This document shows, piece after piece, positions 1 through 5,575 of a DNA stretch of 6,695 nucleotides (position 1 is its first letter; every line of letters begins with the position of its first letter). Source of the DNA: Bacteroidales bacterium UBA6431 (GTDB lineage: Bacteria > Bacteroidota > Bacteroidia > Bacteroidales > UBA932); NCBI GenBank assembly GCA_002439095.1, contig DJOT01000025.1, positions 4,296 to 10,990 of the forward strand, in the 5' to 3' direction. The translations under genes were made by a program, and so were the position numbers. Under the pieces are notes generated by a model. It was not told where the DNA came from. It made no database searches and was given only the letters and a program-made list of their open reading frames with translations.

Positions 1-210
1 AAAGGTAGGGGAGAAAAGGGCAAAAAACACCCCAACCTTCGGCACGGGGAAGCCGCAGAGTGCTGTGTGTGGCCTGTGTCCCCGAAAGGTAGGGGGAGAA
101 ATAGCAAAAAACACCCCAACCTTCAGCACGGAGAAGCCGCAGAGTGCTGTCGGGGCCTGTGTCCCCGAAAGGTAGGGGAGAAAAGCGCAAAAAACACCCC
201 AACCTTCGGC
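1..210. repeat. Tandem 83-84 bp repeat, two full copies and one partial, each with an imperfect hairpin
   Basis: Copies start at 1, 85 and 168. The first two are 84 and 83 bp and differ at only a few positions. The third matches for about 43 bp and then diverges near 211. Each copy opens with AAAGGTAGGGG and about 20 nt later carries CCCCAACCTT, so AAGGTaGGGG can pair with CCCCaACCTT across one A-A mismatch, with an A-rich loop that includes GCAAAAAACA. The rest of each unit (GCACGG...GAAGCCGCAGAGTGCTGT...GTCCCCG) shows no further strong dyad. On the minus strand the junctions at 84-91 and 167-174 read TACCTTTC, one base away from the Bacteroidetes -7 box TAnnTTTG. The repeats could therefore be decayed or duplicated promoter regions of a leftward gene beyond the window. 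The repeat structure is directly visible; the role is unknown. Confidence 0.9.
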
Positions 211-278
211 GGAATCCATTCGGTGGAGGGGTGCTGTGGTCTCAAGGCGCGCTGTGGCGAGTGGTCCCTTGTGTGTAG

Positions 279-383
279 GTTGTAGCAAAATATGAGAAAA
301 GTGCTATAACCCGGCGGGCGAATCCATGTTCTACGCTGTTTTTCGCGACGGGTTATAGCGGATTTGAACGAATATGCTATAAC
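279..383. repeat. Two 32-bp dyads with the same 8-bp arms, 73 bp apart
   Basis: GTTGTAGC (279-286) and GCTATAAC (303-310) form a dyad with a 16-nt spacer. GTTATAGC (352-359) and GCTATAAC (376-383) form a second one with exactly the same 16-nt spacer, offset by 73 bp. Arms are conserved apart from one G/A change, while the spacers match at only about 6 of 16 positions. The inner arms also pair with each other as a perfect 11-bp inverted repeat, GCTATAACCCG (303-313) with CGGGTTATAGC (349-359). Conserved arms with diverged spacers suggest binding sites for a dimeric protein, or a small dispersed palindromic repeat. No gene for a partner protein is visible in the window. Confidence 0.75.
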
Positions 384-515
384 TTGGCGAAAACTACATC
401 GGGTGGTCGGGTATGGCATGTTGATGAGTTGTCAGGTGGTGCTGGCGATGGGGTGTAAATCCAGAATTAGCGGCGTATTGGCTCGCAGAAGCACCTTAGC
501 GGAAATTTTCAGGGC

Positions 516-583
516 CCTCTATGTCTTAGAGGAAAAAGTCAAACCGCTCGCCGGCCCCATTTCGTGAGCGGAAAATCTTTTTC
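516..583. terminator. Compound hairpin, probably a bidirectional transcription terminator
   Basis: Two stems lie side by side. The first is CCTCTA (516-521) with TAGAGG (527-532) around a 5-nt loop. The second is longer: GAAAAAG (532-538) pairs with CTTTTTC (577-583), then a symmetric 5-by-5 internal loop, then CCGCTC (544-549) with GAGCGG (566-571) around a 16-nt loop. On the plus strand the GC-rich stem is followed by AAAATCTTTTT, and on the minus strand by TTTGACTTTTT, so intrinsic termination could work either way. It lies upstream of the probable promoter and would insulate the operon from transcription entering from the left. It could instead be a structured leader or small RNA element. 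Confidence 0.45.
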
Positions 584-648
584 GGGGGGGGTGAGTTCAG
601 AGGAAAACGATTCTTCCAGAATCAAGAGGCCGGGCTGAAATTTAGGCC

Positions 649-656
649 TATCTTTG
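649..656 (+). promoter_or_regulatory. Probable Bacteroidetes-type promoter -7 box for the fimbrial operon
   Basis: TATCTTTG matches the Bacteroidetes housekeeping consensus TAnnTTTG exactly. Transcription would start near 663, giving a leader of about 195 nt before the first ATG at 859. The -33 element (TTTG or TTG) expected near 627-630 is not evident, so the promoter may be weak, activator-dependent or a chance match. It lies just downstream of the terminator-like hairpin, which is a sensible place for an operon promoter. Confidence 0.45.
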
Positions 657-750
657 TGTCGCGTTCGAAATGGTCAGGCGGCGACGGAGGATTCGTGCTC
701 TGGACAATGACAATTGATCGCCTGCAGTTGCGGTGAAGTGTGCAGGTGTC

Positions 751-765
751 AAAATGCGACATTTT
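751..765. promoter_or_regulatory. Short perfect dyad in the operon leader, possible operator or small hairpin
   Basis: AAAATG (751-756) and CATTTT (760-765) form a perfect inverted repeat around CGA, within the likely 5' leader. A weaker dyad, CCTGCA (721-726) with TGCAGG (741-746), lies just upstream. The size fits an operator half-site pair or a small RNA hairpin, but a chance occurrence is possible. Confidence 0.25.
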
Positions 766-858
766 CAGGTCACTTGACGCCGGAACTGCGGCAACCGTAC
801 AGTGTAAGACGGTGCGACGGAAACTTCGAAGTGTATTGTCTGACCAGAAACGAAAAAA

Positions 859-2319
859 ATGAAGACAACCGATATGAGTAAAATGAGAGCAGCAGTAATG
901 CTACTTTTTTTATGTGCGGCTGCGAATGCAGCAGGCGGCAAGGCCACGGTCAGTGGACGGGTTGCCGGTTCATTTCTTTCAACAACCTCCCCAGAAAACA
1001 TAGCCGATTCACTGGCTATCGGAACGCGGTTCGGCTGGTACGCAGGAGCCGAGGGTGGAATGCCTCTGGGTTTCAGCACTTTCAGTAGTTTCGGCCATGA
1101 TGCCTTCCGCCCCGGGTTCAACGCCGGCATCTTCGGAGGCTATCGGTTCAACCCGATATTTTCCGCTGAACTCCGGCTCAAATGGGGCTGGACCTCAATG
1201 AGCGCCCGTGACTGCTGCGCGAAGAGCGATTACTGGCTCGGAAGCGACGGGGCCCAGTATTATGCTCCGGTGCTCGATATCCCGAGCCTCCACTTCTCGG
1301 ACATCTACAGCCGCACCGCTCTCCAGCAGTATGGAGCGGCTCTCAACATCAACCTCCTCGGCCTTTTCCCGCAGACCCGCGACGGCCGCTGGACCCTTGA
1401 ACTGACACCTCAAGTCTATGCCGCGTCCACACGCACATCCATATATAGTATATCCGGCAGGGCGGAATCTGCGGACGGAGATGAAGCATTCTACAAGACC
1501 GGTACCCAGTGGCATTTCGCAGGCGGGGTCGGTCTTCAGGCGGGTTACAGGATAACGGAGCAACTCCGCCTCGCCGTCTACTCCGCCGCCACGGGCTATT
1601 CCGGCAGCCGGATTGATGCCATTCCGGAAAAACACCACAAGAGCAATATGCTGTGGGAGAGTGGAGTGCGTCTGAGCGTAGACCTCGGGGCAATCTTTGG
1701 GCGTGGGGGCAATGCCGCCCGCCCGTCCGACACCGGGAAAACAGTCTCCGGCATCTCCGGCACAGCCCCGGACTCAGGGAAACCTGACAGCACAACCACC
1801 ACCGCCCCTGCTGCCCCTGCTCCCGTGCGCACGGAATCGACTTCGTGCGCACGGGACACCACTAGCACTTCGGCCAGCACCACCAAGACAGCCCCGGACA
1901 CCACCGGCACCTCAACGGTCAGCGCCAAAAACGCTCTGGCCGCAGTTGCCGAAACCCCGGACACCACTAGCACCCCGGCCACAACCGCCACCCGGCAGCG
2001 TCTTCTCGGCTCGATCTACTTCGCCACCGACGAGTGGATCGTGCCTCAGAGCCAGTATGAAGCCCTCCAGATGGTGCTCGAACTCATAAATGCCAACCCG
2101 GACGCGCAGATCGACATCATCGGCACCTGCGACCACTACGGCACGGACGCGATGAACATGCGCATCTCCCAGCTGCGCGCCGACTCCGTCAAGGCATGGC
2201 TGGCAAGGCGCGGTGTCTCCAAATCTCGCCTCAATGCCGAAGGCCACGGAGTGGACCGCAACGAAGCCGACCGCACCAAGGCCCGCCGTGTATCAATATA
2301 CATAATGGAACCGCGATGA
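859..2319 (+). CDS. OmpA-family outer-membrane protein: beta-barrel, long Thr/Pro/Ser linker and C-terminal peptidoglycan-binding domain
   Basis: The 486-residue protein has three parts. Residues 1 to about 24 form a signal peptide with a hydrophobic core (AAVMLLFLCAAANA) and a likely cut after ANA. Residues about 50-280 alternate aromatic and polar residues as in an outer-membrane barrel and contain MSARDCC (114-120) and YWLGSDG (125-131), which I associate with Bacteroidales OmpA-type proteins. Residues about 282-380 are a low-complexity linker, and residues 382-486 are an OmpA-like domain. Asp425 and Arg440, spaced as in the known diaminopimelate-binding pair, and Asn433 of the N-x2-(L/I)S-x2-RA motif are all present, so peptidoglycan binding is expected. 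The start was taken at the first ATG, after an A-rich GAAACGAAAAAA; Met6 or Met9 would also give a working signal peptide. It overlaps the next gene by ATGA. In this context it may brace the outer membrane at the pilus site. The linker contains a 36-bp palindromic insertion (residues 322-333). Confidence 0.9.
   Translation: MKTTDMSKMRAAVMLLFLCAAANAAGGKATVSGRVAGSFLSTTSPENIADSLAIGTRFGWYAGAEGGMPLGFSTFSSFGHDAFRPGFNAGIFGGYRFNPIFSAELRLKWGWTSMSARDCCAKSDYWLGSDGAQYYAPVLDIPSLHFSDIYSRTALQQYGAALNINLLGLFPQTRDGRWTLELTPQVYAASTRTSIYSISGRAESADGDEAFYKTGTQWHFAGGVGLQAGYRITEQLRLAVYSAATGYSGSRIDAIPEKHHKSNMLWESGVRLSVDLGAIFGRGGNAARPSDTGKTVSGISGTAPDSGKPDSTTTTAPAAPAPVRTESTSCARDTTSTSASTTKTAPDTTGTSTVSAKNALAAVAETPDTTSTPATTATRQRLLGSIYFATDEWIVPQSQYEALQMVLELINANPDAQIDIIGTCDHYGTDAMNMRISQLRADSVKAWLARRGVSKSRLNAEGHGVDRNEADRTKARRVSIYIMEPR
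1821..1856. repeat. 36-bp palindromic element, copy 1, read in frame inside the OmpA-like gene
   Basis: TCCCGTGCGCACG (1821-1833) and CGTGCGCACGGGA (1844-1856) are a perfect 13-bp inverted repeat around a 10-nt centre. Each arm contains CGTGCGCACG, which is itself palindromic. In the gene's frame it reads P-V-R-T-E-S-T-S-C-A-R-D (residues 322-333), and it falls within the low-complexity linker, where an insertion would be tolerated. The second copy at 3518-3553 has the same length and matches at 30 of 36 positions, with all but one of the differences in the centre. No stop codon occurs in any plus-strand frame across it. Confidence 0.9.
1853..1973 (+). repeat. Short direct repeats encoding DTT(S/G)T in the OmpA linker
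   Basis: GGACACCACTAGCAC occurs exactly at 1854-1868 and 1959-1973, and a variant, CCCCGGACACCACCGGCAC, lies at 1892-1910. The longer form CCCCGGACACCACTAGCAC is at 1955-1973. They encode D-T-T-[S/G]-T beginning at residues 333, 347 and 368. Such repeats allow the linker to change length by slippage or recombination without affecting the barrel or the peptidoglycan-binding domain. The first copy abuts the right edge of the palindromic element. Confidence 0.7.
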
Positions 2320-3635
2320 ACAGATCAGCAACCCACCACGAGCCAATTCATTCGATGGCCGGAACCAGAATGCTGCCGTTGAGAATGTCCCGGCCGCAGT
2401 CGCCAGTAGCGAAAATCGTCAGCGTGGCCACGGAGCATAAAACAATAACTTCCTGCCGCCCGGCGGCCCGCAGCTTGTCAATCCGGCGTGCAACCGCCAA
2501 TTGCGCCGTCGCGATACTTGCCTCGGTGCTGCTTACCGGCTGCGTCAAGGGTGCCCACTTCGATGGCGGCGGCCTTGCGACGGCCTTGAGCTGGCTGGAC
2601 AGTCACGATGAAAAAACTATTGTCAGCGATGTCCGTCTCTGGGCGTACGGCCCGGAGGCAGGGCGTCAGGCTGCCGCCACCTCGGCAGAACAAGCCGCAA
2701 CCGCTCCGCAAGCCCTGACAGCCTCGCAGTCCCTTGGGAGTTTGGCCGCTGACCTCCATTTCAACAGTGCCGCCGACCTCGCCGCCACCCTCATCCCCCT
2801 GGAAGAAGGCAGTTACACCGTGCTCGGTGCCGTCAACCTCACCTCACCGTTCTCCTGCAGCGGTACAGCCGAAGACATTGAGTTCTCCCTCGCCACCGAT
2901 GCATACAATGCTGTGAGCCAAAGCAGTATCGCGACCCCAAGCGAATCCGCCGGCCCAACCCACGCATTCTACGGTGTTACGCAGGTCAACATCAGCGACC
3001 GCGCGAGAATCACCGTCGCCCCGGTTGCCATAAGGCGAATCCTCTCCGAACTCACCATTATAATAGAGGACGCCCCGTCCGGTGCGAAACTCTCCGGAGA
3101 AGTGCTCGACGCCGCAGCCTCGTTCTTCCCGCTCTGCCCAGACGCTGACGGCAACTTCGGCCTCGCCTCCGAGCGGACGATGACCGTGACGATTCCGGAA
3201 ACACCGCAGCCCTCCCCGGAGGCCCTCGTCTCACCGACCATCCGCCTGATGCCGACCGCCTCCGGCAGAGAGTTCTCCCACCTGCGCATCCTGCTCACCA
3301 CCCCTGCGGGCGAACAGTTCGAGTTCCGCATCGAGGCTCCCCTGATGCGCCCTTCCGGCAAATACATCGTCAACCTCAAATACGACCAGATGCGCCCGTA
3401 CATGCGCCTCTCCGTCCACAACATCAACGACTGGACCGAGGGCTGGATCTACAACGGCGAGATTCTCGACCCGACCGTAGCCTCCACCAAGGTTATCGTC
3501 TCGACTGCGACCTCCGCTCCCGTGCGCACAGAACAGCTCTCGTGCGCACGGGAACTGGAGCACCGGCGAGTGGTCGCAATCGTCGCACGGGAACAGTCGC
3601 ACCGACGTGCCACAAAACGTGACTACAATGCATGA
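2316..3635 (+). CDS. FimB/Mfa2-like fimbrial anchor or minor-subunit lipoprotein
   Basis: The 439-residue protein is read from the ATG that overlaps the stop of the OmpA-like gene (ATGA), which suggests coupled translation. A lipobox, LLTGC, places the lipidated Cys at residue 76, so the leader would be unusually long. A TTG at 2475 would instead give a normal leader of about 22 residues ending at the same Cys, and an ATG at 2385 is another option. The mature part has features of Bacteroidales fimbrial anchor and accessory proteins: VSDVRLWAYGPEAG, a PLEEGSYTVLGAVNL stretch, a THAFYGV segment, then VAPVAIRRILSELTIII, and near the end VHNINDWTEG, like the closing beta-strand of fimbrillins. 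I infer the family from this pattern and the operon; a DUF5119-type accessory protein is the main alternative. The last 44 residues look added: a palindromic element supplies 402-413, followed by a basic Arg/His-rich tail. Confidence 0.6.
   Translation: MNRSATHHEPIHSMAGTRMLPLRMSRPQSPVAKIVSVATEHKTITSCRPAARSLSIRRATANCAVAILASVLLTGCVKGAHFDGGGLATALSWLDSHDEKTIVSDVRLWAYGPEAGRQAAATSAEQAATAPQALTASQSLGSLAADLHFNSAADLAATLIPLEEGSYTVLGAVNLTSPFSCSGTAEDIEFSLATDAYNAVSQSSIATPSESAGPTHAFYGVTQVNISDRARITVAPVAIRRILSELTIIIEDAPSGAKLSGEVLDAAASFFPLCPDADGNFGLASERTMTVTIPETPQPSPEALVSPTIRLMPTASGREFSHLRILLTTPAGEQFEFRIEAPLMRPSGKYIVNLKYDQMRPYMRLSVHNINDWTEGWIYNGEILDPTVASTKVIVSTATSAPVRTEQLSCARELEHRRVVAIVAREQSHRRATKRDYNA
3506..3594. 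repeat. 36-bp palindromic element, copy 2 (core 3518-3553), with an outer dyad and a degenerate extra arm
   Basis: TCCCGTGCGCAC (3518-3529) and GTGCGCACGGGA (3542-3553) form a perfect 12-bp inverted repeat. The core is again 36 bp long, as in the copy at 1821-1856, and is read in the same frame as P-V-R-T-E-Q-L-S-C-A-R-E (residues 402-413). The core is enclosed by a further dyad, TGCGACC (3506-3512) with GGTCGCA (3572-3578). A half-copy follows at 3581-3594, CGTCGCACGGGAAC, which is the right arm with one G missing. The element lies about 140 nt before the start of the main fimbrillin gene, so the transcript could form a strong hairpin there. Confidence 0.85.
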
Positions 3636-3691
3636 CAAACAAGTGTAACACCAACCAAGACAAATAAGTAAAACAAAATAACAAAACTCAA
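3636..3691 (+). promoter_or_regulatory. A-rich, T-poor untranslated leader of the main fimbrillin gene
   Basis: The 56 nt between the anchor and fimbrillin genes consist mostly of A and C, with only isolated T bases. There is no TAnnTTTG box and no Shine-Dalgarno sequence, so the gene is probably transcribed with its upstream neighbours. An unstructured A-rich stretch just before the ATG is the typical strong translation context in Bacteroidetes and fits high expression of the gene that follows. Confidence 0.5.
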
Positions 3692-4597
3692 ATGAACAAG
3701 AAATTCTACCTCATCGCCGCGGCAGCCATCCTGGCCCTCGCCGGCTGCGACAAGACAGCCAACAACGGCCCTGCCCCGAAGTACATCACCGTCTCCACCG
3801 ACATCGCCACCAAGGTGACGACCGCCGCCGACGGCACCCAGACCTTCGCCAAGGACGACCAGATCAGCGTATACGCCTGGATCGGTGACCCTGCCGTAGC
3901 CCCTGCCGCAGCCGCCCGCGTGGTGGACAACTCCATCAACACCCTCGGCGAAGACGGCAAGTGGACCGCCACCCCGCAGATGCTCTGGAAGAACCTCTCC
4001 GACAAGCACTACTTCATCTCCGTATACCCGAAGAACGCCGCCTCCGAAGCCGACCTCACCAAGGTCGCCTGCACCGTGGACCCGGCCAAGCAGACCGAGA
4101 GCGACATCCTCGTGGCCACGGAAATCAACGGCAAGATCGCGGACAACAACCCCGTCTCCCTCACCTTCGACCATGTCATGTCCAAGGTCAACGTGGAACT
4201 CAGCTACCGCAACCAGTGGGGCGGCACCCCTCAGGCTCCTGCCACCCCTAAGGTCGAGTATGTGCAGCTCGGCAACGTAGCCACAGACGGCACCATCAAC
4301 TACCTCACCAAGACCGTCACCCCGGGCACCGCCCGTGCAGCCATGGCGCTCCCTCAGACCAAGGAGAACACCGCCTACTCCTCAGTGCTCATCCCTCAGA
4401 CCGGGATCAACACCGTGGTAATCAGGATAGACGACAAGGACTTCACCTACACCCACGGCAAAGACTTCACCTTCGAGAAGGGCAAATACACCACCATCAA
4501 GCTCATCGTGGGCCGCAACCAGATCGATCTCGGCGACGTGACGATCAACGAATGGGGCAAGGGCGATGAGATCGAGGGCGGAGAGGCGCTTGACTAA
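3692..4597 (+). CDS. Fimbrillin-family lipoprotein, candidate major pilus subunit
   Basis: The 301-residue protein starts with a clear lipoprotein leader (Lys3-Lys4, hydrophobic run, lipobox LAGC, Cys19). It then shows the usual order of fimbrillin-like (Mfa-like) proteins: a TK-VT segment at 40-43, FAKDDQISVYAW (52-63), an MLW at 97-99, ISVYPKN (109-115), SDILVAT (137-143), LTFDHVMSKVNVEL (157-170) and the final strand DVTINEWGKG with Trp288. Proteins of this fold are lipidated, carried to the cell surface, trimmed by a protease and joined by donor-strand exchange. Codon choice is strongly restricted (Lys mostly AAG, Leu mostly CTC, Thr ACC, Ala GCC), more so than in the two fimbrillin genes after it. 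This, with the A-rich leader, makes it the best candidate for the abundant shaft subunit. That role is inferred; it could equally be an accessory fimbrillin. Confidence 0.8.
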   Translation: MNKKFYLIAAAAILALAGCDKTANNGPAPKYITVSTDIATKVTTAADGTQTFAKDDQISVYAWIGDPAVAPAAAARVVDNSINTLGEDGKWTATPQMLWKNLSDKHYFISVYPKNAASEADLTKVACTVDPAKQTESDILVATEINGKIADNNPVSLTFDHVMSKVNVELSYRNQWGGTPQAPATPKVEYVQLGNVATDGTINYLTKTVTPGTARAAMALPQTKENTAYSSVLIPQTGINTVVIRIDDKDFTYTHGKDFTFEKGKYTTIKLIVGRNQIDLGDVTINEWGKGDEIEGGEALD

Positions 4598-4615
4598 ACA
4601 ACATCAAAACTCACA

Positions 4616-5572
4616 ATGATGAAAAACACCACCACAATACTCATCCTTACAGCTCTTGCCGCAGCCGCCACCGCCTGCAACAAGACTTCATCCCCCGAGG
4701 CGCCCTTCGACCCTGTAGTCAAGGTTGCCCCGGAGGTGGCCCCTCAGACCAGGGGCTCGTACACAACGGAGAACCTCAAGGAGTTCGACCTCTTTATCCA
4801 TAGCGCGAACAGCAAATATTCCTACACCAACACCAAGTTCACCAAGAACGCCTCCGGTGAATGGGAACCTGCCCGCACAATGCTTTGGGAGGGGAAGGAC
4901 AAGGGATTCAAGTTCCTTGCCGTTGCCCCGCCGCTCCCGAAACGGGATGTGACTCTGGCCTTGACCGGAGACATTTTCGAGTTCACGGTAGAGTCCGTGC
5001 AGACAGCCGAGAGCAAAGCTTCTGACCTTCTTTGGGCGGGACAAGGCGTGAACAATGACATCACTCCGTCAGATGAGAAATATTTTGCAGACGGCAAACT
5101 TAAATTCCAATTCGGACATGCCCTTTCCCTCCTCAAGGTTCAGCTTACCCTCGGTACTGAGCTCAACCATGACGGTGTCCCGGAGAACAATCCTATAAGC
5201 GAGCTGAAGATAAACGGATTCAAACCGACAGCCAAGGTCGGTTATGGCTCTTTGGACATATCTGGCTCTGCGAGCGAAATCCAGGCTTATCAGTCTGGCT
5301 GGAAGAAGGCTGAAGACAAGAACCATAACTGCGTAGCCACTTTCGAGTGCATAGTGATACCGCAGGAGATGGACAAGTTCACTGTGAATTTCGTCTGTGG
5401 CGGCAAACCATATACATACACTGCCACTCTTGGGAATAACTTCCATTTTATGGGCGGCAATGCCTACACCCTCCCTATCACCGTGGGCAAAGACGAGGTT
5501 ATCTTAGGAAGCGACGGTATCACCGCGAGCCCTTGGGTGGACGGCGGCAGCAAAGATCTTGAAACAGACTAA
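4616..5572 (+). CDS. Fimbrillin-family lipoprotein, second pilus subunit
   Basis: The 318-residue protein lies 18 nt after the previous gene. Two adjacent ATGs (4616 and 4619) could serve as start. The leader ends at Cys21 in a relaxed lipobox (ATAC). Fimbrillin-like landmarks are TRG at 45-47, a possible protease trimming site, FDLFIHS (57-63), ML-W at 89-91, FKFLAVAPP (98-106), SDLLWAGQG (136-144), FGHALSLLKVQL (166-177) and a closing strand ITASPWVDGG with Trp307. The order matches the neighbouring fimbrillin, so the two are probably diverged paralogues. Codon use is more mixed, especially in the second half (5160-5450), which suggests lower expression. It is most likely a minor or stalk subunit; the position in the fibre cannot be told from sequence. 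Confidence 0.78.
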   Translation: MMKNTTTILILTALAAAATACNKTSSPEAPFDPVVKVAPEVAPQTRGSYTTENLKEFDLFIHSANSKYSYTNTKFTKNASGEWEPARTMLWEGKDKGFKFLAVAPPLPKRDVTLALTGDIFEFTVESVQTAESKASDLLWAGQGVNNDITPSDEKYFADGKLKFQFGHALSLLKVQLTLGTELNHDGVPENNPISELKINGFKPTAKVGYGSLDISGSASEIQAYQSGWKKAEDKNHNCVATFECIVIPQEMDKFTVNFVCGGKPYTYTATLGNNFHFMGGNAYTLPITVGKDEVILGSDGITASPWVDGGSKDLETD

Positions 5573-5575
5573 GCC

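Larger units (their letters stand above)
384..858. other. Non-coding upstream region of the fimbrial operon
   Basis: No open frame here looks like a protein. The longest one on the plus strand (364-567, 67 codons) overlaps a repeat arm and the terminator-like hairpin and resembles nothing I recognise. No tRNA, rRNA or known riboswitch fold was recognised by eye. The stretch holds the hairpin pair at 516-583, a probable promoter box at 649-656, and weak dyads at 721-746 and 751-765. Downstream of the promoter box it would form a leader of about 200 nt for the first gene of the operon. Confidence 0.6.

Noticed and set aside
303..359. Invertible promoter flanked by the 11-bp inverted repeat
   Set aside because: The 35 bp between the arms contain no TAnnTTTG box on either strand, and no recombinase gene is in the window.
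279..383. CRISPR-like spacing of short repeats
   Set aside because: Only four 8-bp arms in alternating orientation, with no direct repeat of 23 bp or more and no array; dyads explain them better.
67..419. Small open frames on both strands within the tandem repeats (67-285 plus, 123-419 minus)
   Set aside because: Their translations are products of the tandem repeat and dyads and show no protein-like pattern.
364..567. Small plus-strand protein of 67 residues
   Set aside because: It overlaps a repeat arm and the terminator-like hairpin, has no recognisable motif and no A-rich start context.
774..803. Sigma70-like promoter, TTGACG with TACAGT and an 18-nt gap
   Set aside because: Bacteroidetes use a different consensus (-33 TTTG, -7 TAnnTTTG); this is likely a chance match.
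1..858. Transposase remnant or insertion-sequence end
   Set aside because: No translated frame resembles a transposase, and no matching terminal inverted repeats with target duplication were seen.
1821..1856. The palindromic element as an intrinsic terminator
   Set aside because: No T-tract follows either copy, and both are inside open reading frames that continue downstream.
1195..5446. Many long minus-strand open frames opposite the operon genes
   Set aside because: They are antisense shadows caused by high GC and biased codons in the real genes; none has a signal peptide, motif or sensible start context.
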